NCBI RefSeq assembly: GCF_004005815.1
Contig: NZ_SACK01000002.1
Span: 620,001-684,000, forward strand
Reading direction: 5' to 3'
Source of the DNA: Mucilaginibacter limnophilus
GTDB taxonomy: Bacteria; Bacteroidota; Bacteroidia; Sphingobacteriales; Sphingobacteriaceae
DNA: 64,000 nucleotides
Shown here: positions 1-7,407 of the stretch, piece after piece
How the letters are laid out: each line of letters begins with the position of its first letter
Position numbering within the stretch: the first letter of the stretch is position 1
The notes under the pieces: generated by a model
What the model saw: only the letters and a program-made list of their open reading frames with translations
Told to the model about the DNA's origin: nothing
Database searches by the model: none
Position numbers and translations under genes: made by a program

Positions 1-174
1 TATGATGTTGAACTGGGCAGCCCGGTATCTATAGAGAACCTAAAGGTGCACGTAATGTCGATATTTGATAAGTACGACCTTGACGAACACCGCCTGCATA
101 TTAAAAAGGCTGTGAAGGTTGAAGAAGGCGTATTTTTAAATATGCCTGATGATGCGGACGATCTGTTGCAGTAA
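1..174 (+). CDS. C-terminal end of a probable cyanophycinase (peptidase S51), partial
   Basis: The window opens inside a reading frame whose last 57 codons end at TAA 172-174. The visible tail carries the segment VSIENLKVHVMSIFDKYDL, which resembles the C-terminal strand of cyanophycinases (the '..I..L.VHVLS.GD.YDL' ending). Cyanophycinase cuts cyanophycin to beta-Asp-Arg dipeptides, and the next gene encodes the isoaspartyl peptidase that would split those dipeptides, so the context supports the call. The catalytic Ser region lies outside the window, so the identification rests on a short tail plus neighbourhood and is moderate only. Confidence 0.55.
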   Translation, partial: YDVELGSPVSIENLKVHVMSIFDKYDLDEHRLHIKKAVKVEEGVFLNMPDDADDLLQ

Positions 175-192
175 ATAGTCGAAAAGCCCGAA

Positions 193-270
193 GTCATGCT
201 CAACTTGTTTCAGGATCTCTCAGGATGTGTACAAATAGCATGTGAGATGCTGAAACAAGTTCAGCATGAC
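193..270. repeat. Dispersed palindromic repeat, family A
   Basis: Two 27-bp arms (193-219 and 244-270) are inverted copies with two mismatches. The right arm contains TGAAACAAGTTCAGCATGAC. The same element recurs at 24549-24626, 24663-24739 and, more diverged, 44297-44375. Here it fills the gap between the cyanophycinase end and the isoaspartyl peptidase gene. A transcript would fold into a long hairpin, which could act as a terminator or mRNA-stabilising structure; that role is inferred. Confidence 0.85.
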
Positions 271-287
271 GTTTGTAAAATAGAGAG

Positions 288-1130
288 ATGAAATTAATTA
301 TCCACGGCGGTTTTTTCAGCGAATCGCAAACCAACCAGGAAGTAAAGCAGGCTAAGCAAAATGCCTTACGTGAAATAGTACAGGCCGGGTACAAGTACCT
401 GGAAACGCATACCGCGGTCGAAACCGTTGTGTACACTGTTTCGCTTCTTGAAGATTGCGACCTGTTTAACGCCGGTACCGGGTCACAGATACAAAGTGAT
501 GGTAAAATACGCCTCAGCGCGGCGCTGATGGATGGTAAAACACAAAAATTTTCGGGGGTGATCAACATTGAGGATGTGAAAAATCCTATTTGCATTGCCG
601 ATAAACTGATGAACTATGACGACCGTGTACTAAGCGGCAAAGGCGCACAGGAGTTTGCACGTAACAATGGCTTTAAGTTTTATAGTCCGGAAATTCCGCA
701 GCGCCGTAAAGAATACGAGAAAAAACTGAGCGACTCAATCCGCCTGGGTACGGTTGGGTGTGTAGCGCTTGATCTCCATGGCGATATCGCGGCTGCCACC
801 TCAACCGGTGGAAAAGGTTTTGAAATACCGGGCCGGGTAAGTGATTCGGCAACCACTGCCGGTAATTATGCCAACGCTTTTGCAGGCGTATCATGCACCG
901 GTGTAGGTGAAGATATTGTAAGTGGATCAGTCGCGACAAAAATAGTTACCCGCGTTACCGATGGCTTTACGCTGCATGCCGCCTGTGATAAAACGCTGGA
1001 TGAGCTTGGACCCTTTGATGGCTTTGCCGGCGTTATTGCTATCGCCCGTAACGGTGATATTTACCATGATGATACCCATCCGTACATGGTTTGGGCTTTG
1101 CATGACGGTGAGGTGGAGGTTTTTGAGTAG
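288..1130 (+). CDS. iaaA: Isoaspartyl peptidase / L-asparaginase (plant-type, Ntn-hydrolase)
   Basis: This 280-residue protein belongs to the threonine asparaginase family. The proenzyme cleaves itself before a Thr that becomes the N-terminal nucleophile; here the RLGTVGCVALD stretch puts that Thr at residue 155. After it come TSTGGK and GRVSDS, the usual glycine loop and substrate-carboxylate-binding Arg/Asp, then CTGVGEDI. The length is a little short for the family (about 300-320). The start is the first ATG of the conserved MKLIIHGG opening. No signal peptide is seen, so it should be cytoplasmic. It follows a probable cyanophycinase, so beta-Asp-Arg is the likely substrate, giving Asp and Arg. 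A general isoaspartyl dipeptidase role remains possible. Confidence 0.9.
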   Translation: MKLIIHGGFFSESQTNQEVKQAKQNALREIVQAGYKYLETHTAVETVVYTVSLLEDCDLFNAGTGSQIQSDGKIRLSAALMDGKTQKFSGVINIEDVKNPICIADKLMNYDDRVLSGKGAQEFARNNGFKFYSPEIPQRRKEYEKKLSDSIRLGTVGCVALDLHGDIAAATSTGGKGFEIPGRVSDSATTAGNYANAFAGVSCTGVGEDIVSGSVATKIVTRVTDGFTLHAACDKTLDELGPFDGFAGVIAIARNGDIYHDDTHPYMVWALHDGEVEVFE

Positions 1131-1160
1131 TAAATCTGGTATATTTCAGATTTCGAAAAT

Positions 1161-1256
1161 GTCATTTCGACGAGGAACGAGGAGAAATCTTCTCCAAGTG
1201 GCAGACCTCAGTGTAAAACATATTTTGGAAGATTTTCTCCCTACGGTCGAAATGAC
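1161..1256. repeat. Dispersed palindromic repeat, family C
   Basis: The element begins GTCATTTCGACGAGGAACGA and ends with ACGGTCGAAATGAC, so its outer ends are inverted copies, and inner AGAAATCTTC / GGAAGATTTT also pair. A second copy at 32016-32106 has the same arms in the opposite order. It occupies most of the gap between the isoaspartyl peptidase and the next gene. No coding potential is seen. Confidence 0.8.
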
Positions 1257-1294
1257 AACAGGCTATAACTCTATCTTCCTCATTAATAGTTCTG

Positions 1295-1342
1295 TAATAA
1301 CAATACCTTTTTGTGCAGCAGCGCAATAAGGTATTGTTATTA
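1295..1342. terminator. Perfect 15-bp inverted repeat, possible terminator
   Basis: TAATAACAATACCTT (1295-1309) is repeated in perfect inversion at 1328-1342 with an 18-nt loop; a T-rich stretch follows. It may terminate transcription from upstream or serve as an operator for the gene at 1406. The long loop makes it a weak classical terminator. Confidence 0.5.
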
Positions 1343-1405
1343 TCGTTTTAATTTTCTTATATTTGACTACCAGTTAATTTAATTTAACCCGGGCAAAAGT
1401 AATCC

Positions 1406-2029
1406 ATGAGATATTTTTTACTGATTTTTTTGTGTTTTTGCGGGATAAGTGCGTCTGCGCAGTGGTGGAGGATAGGTCCCTTAAAGCATAAACGTTACCC
1501 GGCCATTGCCCAGGTAAAAAGTCCGTTTGCCAAAAAGAAATTCAAAATGGTACCTGCAAAGGTAACCACCCCCCAGCTTACCGCCTACACGCTTAAAAAC
1601 TATTACGATTTCGAGAAAGCCGAAATGGCCATGATGAAGATCATGAAGCATAATATGCGTTACAGGGTGTATGGCGCTGCCAGTTATAATTTTAGCGATC
1701 TGGCCGAAATGTATGTAGAGCAGAACCGGCTTTCTGAAGCCAAATGGTTCCTGCTGCAAAGCAATATGCTGTCGCGCAGGCAAAATGATGATAAACATAC
1801 CTTTGTTAACCTCATCAGGCTATCCTCAATAAAAATGGATATGGGTGAAGTTAGCCTCGCCCGTCAGGATCTGCTCGAAGCACGCGCCATTGCCAACTCA
1901 CAGGGCTGGTTCCGCGAGTCGAAAGAAATAGATAAAAAACTGCAATCGATACAGGGCATTACCTCTATAGCCCCTAAGCCCGGCCTGCGCTATGCCGAGG
2001 CTGTTGAACCGCTTGATAAGTCGAAATAA
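1406..2029 (+). CDS. Secreted tetratricopeptide-like protein of unknown function
   Basis: The 207-residue product starts with a clear Sec signal peptide (MRYFLLIFLCFCGISASAQ, cleavage likely after ASA), so it is exported to the periplasm or beyond. Residues 60-165 are helical, with paired-helix patterns such as AAMY/EQNRLSEAKWFLLQS and ARQDLLEARAIANSQGW that look like two TPR units. No catalytic motif is visible. It stands alone, with repeats upstream and the Prc protease downstream about 190 bp away on the same strand. I do not recognise a named family; TPR-mediated binding of a partner is the only inference I would make. Confidence 0.7.
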   Translation: MRYFLLIFLCFCGISASAQWWRIGPLKHKRYPAIAQVKSPFAKKKFKMVPAKVTTPQLTAYTLKNYYDFEKAEMAMMKIMKHNMRYRVYGAASYNFSDLAEMYVEQNRLSEAKWFLLQSNMLSRRQNDDKHTFVNLIRLSSIKMDMGEVSLARQDLLEARAIANSQGWFRESKEIDKKLQSIQGITSIAPKPGLRYAEAVEPLDKSK

Positions 2030-2215
2030 TATATTGATTCGATTTTGTAACAAGCCGGTAAAATACTTCGTCATATATAATACAAATCAAACATTATCGT
2101 ATTATTGTTATTCAATAAGTTAAACCGCGGGCGGCACTTGCTGTCTGTTTATTTTATAATATAGGCACAAGTATTGATGTTAATTAAAAATCCCGATCTA
2201 AAAACGGTAAAAAGT

Positions 2216-4354
2216 ATGCTAAGAAATATATATGCGGTGTTGGCAATTGGTGCCGCCCTTGCCTGTGATCAGTCCTCTTCAAAACCAATAAAAGTTACCG
2301 GATCAAATGACCTTCAGCCCGATGCCCAGCAAGCCGTTGTGATGCAGAAAGTGGCCGAAATGGTGTCTTCTTATAACTATAAAAAAGTTCCTTTAAACGA
2401 TTCGATATCATCAGTTATTTATGACAGGTATATCAAATCGCTCGACGAAAATCATAATTATCTGCAGGCACAAGATGTAAAGGACTTTGAGAAAGTACGG
2501 TATACACTTGATGACGACCTGAAATCGGGCAACCTCAATAATGTATTCTACATATTTAATGTGTACCAAAAAAGGTATAACGACCGTATTAAATATTCGA
2601 TAGCCCAGGTAAACGCTAATTATGATTTTAACAAAAACGAAAGCTTTACCTACGAGCGCGACAAGCTGCCCTGGTTTGCCAGCGAGAGCGATGCCAACAA
2701 AACTTGGACACAGCGTGTAAAGTACGATCTGCTTAACCTTAAACTGGCTAATAAAGATCAGGCTAAAAACAAAGAAACGCTGAAGAAACGTTACGAAAGC
2801 CTGCTGTCGCAATCGAACAAGTTATCAAACCAGGATGTGTTCCAGTTATTTATGGACGCGTTTACCGAGGCTGTAGATCCGCACACCAATTATTTTAATC
2901 CTGCCAACGCGGCTAATTTCAATATCGAAATGTCACGTTCGTTGCAGGGTATCGGTGCGTCACTGGCATCAGAAAATGAGTATGTTACTATTAAATCTAT
3001 TGTTCCGGGCGGCCCTGCCGATAAAAGCAAACAACTAAATGTTGACGACCGTATTGTTGGCGTAGCCCAGGGCAAATCCGGCGAGTTTCAAAATGTGATC
3101 GGCTGGCGCATTGAAAACGCCATTGCGCTTATACGTGGTACCAAAGGTACTGTTGTGCGCCTTGAAATATTACCTGCGGGCGCCGGAACAGGCAGCAAGC
3201 CAAAGGTGGTTGAAATGGTACGTGAAAAGATCATTTTGAAAGACCAATCGGCTAAAAAGGAGATCAAAACATACAACAGCAATGGTAAAGCATTTAAGGT
3301 AGGTATTATTTCTATCCCGGCTTTCTACCTTGATTTTGAAGATTACCGCTCGGGCAACCCAAATTATAAAAGCACTACGCACGACGTAAAATTACTGCTT
3401 GATACGTTAAAGCAGGAAAAAGTTGATGGCATAGTGATCGACCTTCGGCAAAATGGCGGTGGTTCACTTAACGAAGCCATTGAGCTTACCGGCCTGTTCA
3501 TTAAAACCGGTCCGGTAGTGCAGGTTAAAGATGCACGCAGCCAGATAGAAGTGGACGATGATGACGATCCGGAAGTGGCATGGACCGGACCATTGGTGGT
3601 AAATATCGATCGTTTCAGTGCATCAGCGTCAGAGATTTTTGCAGGCGCTATACAGGATTATGGCCGTGGTATCATCGTGGGTACTCAAAGCTATGGCAAA
3701 GGTACCGTGCAAAGCGCTATCAATTTGGATAAAGTGATCAGTACATCTATCAGCGAAAAACTGTCAAACCTTACCGGTAAAGACAAAACTGTAGGTACCG
3801 GCAGCCAGAACAAATATGGCCAGCTTAACCTTACTATGGCTAAGTTTTACCGTATAAGCGGCGGCTCTACCCAGCATAAAGGTGTAACGCCTGATATCAG
3901 CTTTCCGTCTATTATTCCGCTGGATAAATACGGTGAAGATACTGAGCCTTCGGCATTACCTTATGATGTAATTCCAAAGAGCAATTATGCACGTACCGGT
4001 GATTTCAGCGCGGCACTGCCACAGCTTAAAAAACAGCACGATCAGCGTATGGCGCAAAGTGACAGCTATAAATATCTCCTTGAAGATATCGCAGATTTCA
4101 AAAAACATGAGTCGGAAAAAAGCGTAACGCTTAACGAGGCGCAGCTTAAAAAAGAGCGTGATGCCGACGAAGAAAAATCGTTTACACGCAACAACCTGCG
4201 CAGGGTAGCCATGGGGCTTCCGGCTTTGAAAAAAGGCGCTGCCAAACCACGTAACGAAGATCTTGACTTTTTGAAACTGGAAGCAGGACAGATTCTGGTT
4301 GATTACATTAACCTTGAAAACAAACTGGCAACTACAGTTAACAGCTTCAAATAA
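2216..4354 (+). CDS. prc: Carboxy-terminal processing protease Prc/Tsp (S41A), lipoprotein
   Basis: This 712-residue serine protease trims C-termini of envelope proteins. The chosen ATG (2216) gives a lipoprotein signal (MLRNIYAVLAIGAALAC); the reading frame is open further up to ATG 2177 and TTG 2174, but that would bury the signal. Order: N-terminal helical Tsp domain, PDZ domain (about residues 225-315), S41 domain with the Ser-Lys dyad, and a C-terminal Tsp domain (DUF3340 type). In SASASEIF the catalytic Ser is residue 470, Asp481 follows in QDYG, and Lys495 lies in SYGKGTVQ; the spacings of 11 and 25 match E. coli Tsp. A strong terminator follows, so it is probably transcribed alone. 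Confidence 0.93.
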   Translation: MLRNIYAVLAIGAALACDQSSSKPIKVTGSNDLQPDAQQAVVMQKVAEMVSSYNYKKVPLNDSISSVIYDRYIKSLDENHNYLQAQDVKDFEKVRYTLDDDLKSGNLNNVFYIFNVYQKRYNDRIKYSIAQVNANYDFNKNESFTYERDKLPWFASESDANKTWTQRVKYDLLNLKLANKDQAKNKETLKKRYESLLSQSNKLSNQDVFQLFMDAFTEAVDPHTNYFNPANAANFNIEMSRSLQGIGASLASENEYVTIKSIVPGGPADKSKQLNVDDRIVGVAQGKSGEFQNVIGWRIENAIALIRGTKGTVVRLEILPAGAGTGSKPKVVEMVREKIILKDQSAKKEIKTYNSNGKAFKVGIISIPAFYLDFEDYRSGNPNYKSTTHDVKLLLDTLKQEKVDGIVIDLRQNGGGSLNEAIELTGLFIKTGPVVQVKDARSQIEVDDDDDPEVAWTGPLVVNIDRFSASASEIFAGAIQDYGRGIIVGTQSYGKGTVQSAINLDKVISTSISEKLSNLTGKDKTVGTGSQNKYGQLNLTMAKFYRISGGSTQHKGVTPDISFPSIIPLDKYGEDTEPSALPYDVIPKSNYARTGDFSAALPQLKKQHDQRMAQSDSYKYLLEDIADFKKHESEKSVTLNEAQLKKERDADEEKSFTRNNLRRVAMGLPALKKGAAKPRNEDLDFLKLEAGQILVDYINLENKLATTVNSFK

Positions 4355-4372
4355 TAACGACTTTTTAGTATT

Positions 4373-4407
4373 ACAAATCCCGGCCCCACAGCCGGGATTT
4401 GTTGTTT
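4373..4407 (+). terminator. Terminator of the Prc gene
   Basis: ACAAATCCCGGC (4373-4384) pairs perfectly with GCCGGGATTTGT (4391-4402), with a 6-nt loop and T-rich tail. Confidence 0.8.
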
Positions 4408-4445
4408 AAAACCAATTTGCCATTCTGCAGGTTATACATGCACCT

Positions 4446-5537
4446 ATGGCAAAACCGCTGCTTGAATTTACCGATTGCGGAATCTACTGCGAAACTGGGC
4501 GATTTTACATCGACCCATGGAAACCTGTGGATGATGCCGTTATTACCCATGCCCATGCCGATCATGCCTATTGGGGGCATAAAAGCTACCTGGCGCACCA
4601 CCTTTCTAAAGAGGTGTTGTACTACCGCCTCGGCGATATCAACCTGCAAACCATTGAATATGGCGAAACTGTAACGAAGAATGGTGTTGAGATATGCCTG
4701 TTCCCGGCGGGGCATGTGATAGGCTCGGCGCAAGTTAGGGTGAGTTATAAGGGCGAAGTGTGGGTGGTAAGCGGAGATTATAAAACCGAGGACGATGGTA
4801 TATCAACACCGTTTGAGCCGGTGAGGTGCCATCATTTTATATCTGAATGTACTTTCGGGATGCCGGTTTACCAGTGGAAGCCGCAGGCAGAAATTTTTAC
4901 TGATATTAACAACTGGTGGCGCAACAATAAGGAACAGGGTATAGCAACAGTTATTGCCGGTTACTCGCTGGGCAAAGCGCAACGCATTTTACAGCACCTC
5001 GACCTGAGCATTGGCCCCGTATTTACACACGGCGTTATCGAAAATACTAATGAAGCGCTGCGCCGTAACGGAGTAACTTTAAATCCAACCACCCGCATTA
5101 CATATGAAACACCTAAAGAAGAGATAAGAAAAGGAATAATACTTGCGCCGCCCTCGGCAATTGGTACGCCATGGATACGCAAGTTTGCACCATTCAGTTT
5201 TGGATATTGTTCGGGGTGGATGGCGCTACGCGGGGCAAAGCGCCGCAGGGCAGCCGACCGTGGGTTTGTTCTGTCAGACCATGCCGATTGGGACGGATTG
5301 GTGAGCGCTATTGACGCCACCGGCTGCGAAAAGGTTTACCTTACCCATGGTTACACCGCGTCTTTCGCTCGTTATTTAAACGAGATAGGCTTTGACGCAC
5401 GTGAGGTTCATACCTTATTTGGTGATGATGAGGATATAAATGCACAAGATGTTGATTTGAAAGATACAGTTACATCAGAAGAAAGCACCCTCTCCTTTGG
5501 AGAGGGGCGGGGTGAGGCAGAGGAGGCTTCATTATGA
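4446..5537 (+). CDS. Ligase-associated DNA 3'-exonuclease (MBL-fold / beta-CASP)
   Basis: A 363-residue metallo-beta-lactamase-fold nuclease of the ligase-associated exonuclease family. Metal-binding THAHADH gives His35, His37, Asp39 and His40; further metal ligands are in the AGHVIGSA and VSGDYKTE segments, and SDHADWDGL and YLTHGY near residues 275-305 are beta-CASP motifs. It overlaps the ligase start by 4 bp (ATGA at 5534), so the two are translationally coupled and presumably process and seal DNA ends together. The last ~18 residues (from about 346) are encoded by a dispersed palindromic repeat and are not part of the family core. The Lhr-type helicase often found with this pair is not in the window. 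Confidence 0.9.
   Translation: MAKPLLEFTDCGIYCETGRFYIDPWKPVDDAVITHAHADHAYWGHKSYLAHHLSKEVLYYRLGDINLQTIEYGETVTKNGVEICLFPAGHVIGSAQVRVSYKGEVWVVSGDYKTEDDGISTPFEPVRCHHFISECTFGMPVYQWKPQAEIFTDINNWWRNNKEQGIATVIAGYSLGKAQRILQHLDLSIGPVFTHGVIENTNEALRRNGVTLNPTTRITYETPKEEIRKGIILAPPSAIGTPWIRKFAPFSFGYCSGWMALRGAKRRRAADRGFVLSDHADWDGLVSAIDATGCEKVYLTHGYTASFARYLNEIGFDAREVHTLFGDDEDINAQDVDLKDTVTSEESTLSFGEGRGEAEEASL
5488..5521. repeat. Dispersed palindromic repeat, family D, inside a coding region
   Basis: CCCTCTCC (5488-5495), TTT, GGAGAGGG (5499-5506), then GGGGTGAGGC. The same core occurs at 46258-46304. Here it is translated as the STLSFGEGRGEAEE tail of the exonuclease. Confidence 0.8.
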
Positions 5538-7180
5538 AAAACTTCGCTAACCTTTTCCTATCTCTTGATGAAACCAACAAAACCAACGAGAAGGTACGCA
5601 TATTAAAAGACTATTTTAACTGTGTGCCCGACAGTGATAAAATGCAAATGCTGGCCTTGTTTACGGGTCGGCGGCCTAAGCGGCCTATCAATGCCACGCT
5701 GGTACGTAACTGGGCAATTGAAATGTCGAACATACCACCGTGGTTGTTTGAGGAAAGTTATCATGTAGTGGGTGATCTGGCTGAAACCATGTCGCTGCTA
5801 ATGCCCGAAAGTACCGGCGGCAGCAGTAAAACACTTAGCGAATGGGTGGCTGAAATAAATGAAATTGCCACGAAAACTGAAGAGGAACGCAAACTATGGC
5901 TTACCGAATCGTGGATGATGCTCGACAGGCAGGAGCGTTTTGTGTTTAACAAAATACTTACCGGAAGCTTTCGGGTGGGTGTGTCGCAAAATCTGGTGAT
6001 TAAGGCCTTGTCTGATGTTACGGGCATCGAACCCGCTACTTTAACACATCGCGTTATGGGCAGCTGGATGCCCGAAACCTATAGCTATACGCAATTGATA
6101 GAGGCGCGGGGTGCTGCGGATGATATATCCCGGCCTTACCCTTTCTTTCTGGCTTACCCGATACAGGAAACCTCTGAAAAGCAAAAATCGGCAGCCGAGC
6201 TGCAGGACGCGCTGGGCGATGCCGCCGACTGGCAGGCCGAATGGAAGTGGGATGGCATACGCGCGCAAATGATAAAGCGTGAAGGCAAAATATTTATCTG
6301 GAGCAGGGGTGAAGACCTGTCGACAGATAAGTTTCCCGAACTGCATCCTTTTTTGAATGCCCTGCCCGATGGCACCGTGCTTGATGGCGAGATATTAAGC
6401 TTTGCCAATGGCCGTCCTTTGCCTTTTAATGTACTGCAAACCCGCATAGGCCGCAAAAATCTCAGCAAAAAAATACTGGAAGAAAGCCCGGTGGCCGTTA
6501 TCGCTTATGATTGCCTTGAGTATAACGGCGAAGATATCCGTTACAAAACACAATCGGAACGCCGGGAAATATTGGAGCAATTGCAGGCTGTAACCGAATG
6601 GCCGCAGATCTTTAATATTTCTACACTGATAAAATTCGGCAGTTGGGAAGAGCTTGAAGCTATCCGTGGGCAATCGCGAGAGATGATTGCTGAGGGCATT
6701 ATGCTGAAGCGTAAAAATGCTACCTACCAGGTAGGCCGCCGTCGTGGCGACTGGTGGAAGTGGAAGATCGATCCGCTATCTGTCGACGCGGTAATGGTTT
6801 ATGCTCAAAAAGGCCACGGCCGCCGCGCCGATTTGTACACCGATTATACTTTTGCCGTTTGGGATGGTGATAAATTGGTGCCTTTTGCTAAGGCTTATTC
6901 AGGACTTACCGACCAGGAAATAAACAAGGTCGACTATTTTGTGAAACGAAACACGCTTGAAAAGTTCGGGCCGGTACGAACGGTTAAGCCTGAACTGGTT
7001 TTTGAAATAGGCTTTGAAGGCATCAACAAATCAACAAGGCATAAATCGGGCATAGCGCTACGTTTTCCAAGGATACTGCGCTGGCGTCATGATAAAAAGA
7101 AAGAAGAAGCGGATACACTTGAAACACTGAAAGCGTTTCTGGAACCGTCCGCACCGGCAGACAATAGTACTGATGTGTAG
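5534..7180 (+). CDS. ATP-dependent DNA ligase
   Basis: A 548-residue ATP-dependent ligase of the bacterial exonuclease-associated group (PP_1105-like). An N-terminal helical DNA-binding domain (residues 1-200) precedes the nucleotidyltransferase domain; motif I is EWKWDGIR with the adenylated Lys238, motif III is YDCLEYNG, motif IV is EGIMLKRK and motif V is WWKWKIDP. A C-terminal OB-fold domain follows (about 420-535). It is translated by coupling from the exonuclease through the ATGA overlap. Role: sealing of DNA ends trimmed by the partner nuclease, probably in repair; it is not the replicative NAD-dependent LigA. Length is normal. Confidence 0.93.
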   Translation: MKNFANLFLSLDETNKTNEKVRILKDYFNCVPDSDKMQMLALFTGRRPKRPINATLVRNWAIEMSNIPPWLFEESYHVVGDLAETMSLLMPESTGGSSKTLSEWVAEINEIATKTEEERKLWLTESWMMLDRQERFVFNKILTGSFRVGVSQNLVIKALSDVTGIEPATLTHRVMGSWMPETYSYTQLIEARGAADDISRPYPFFLAYPIQETSEKQKSAAELQDALGDAADWQAEWKWDGIRAQMIKREGKIFIWSRGEDLSTDKFPELHPFLNALPDGTVLDGEILSFANGRPLPFNVLQTRIGRKNLSKKILEESPVAVIAYDCLEYNGEDIRYKTQSERREILEQLQAVTEWPQIFNISTLIKFGSWEELEAIRGQSREMIAEGIMLKRKNATYQVGRRRGDWWKWKIDPLSVDAVMVYAQKGHGRRADLYTDYTFAVWDGDKLVPFAKAYSGLTDQEINKVDYFVKRNTLEKFGPVRTVKPELVFEIGFEGINKSTRHKSGIALRFPRILRWRHDKKKEEADTLETLKAFLEPSAPADNSTDV

Positions 7181-7266
7181 CTAATTGTGTAAACGCGGAC
7201 TGAAGTGCCAAATATCCGCCTTTCCTTTCCGGAAATATTTTAATTATCATTCAATAAAATGTGGAA

Positions 7267-7285
7267 TTCCCCAAAGTTTGGGGAA
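7267..7285. promoter_or_regulatory. 19-bp palindrome upstream of the first LruC gene, contains TTTGGGGAA
   Basis: TTCCCCAAAGTTTGGGGAA is a perfect palindrome around a central G, about 122 bp before the start of the LruC gene at 7408. Its right half (TTTGGGGAA, 7277-7285) is repeated upstream of the other two LruC genes at 9563 and 11874. It may be a regulator site or part of the promoter; both are inferences. Confidence 0.5.
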
Positions 7286-7407
7286 AATGGTGCCGTTCAT
7301 TTCGTTCATTCCACATTAACTAAGGCATTTGGTATATAAAATGAAGGTTAAATAACATTGGAACAAAAATTGACTAAGTGGCGTATAACGAACACTAATT
7401 AATTTAT

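Noticed and set aside
961..1329. Plus-strand frame crossing the end of the isoaspartyl peptidase
   Set aside because: It runs out of a real gene in another frame into a dispersed repeat; no family features.
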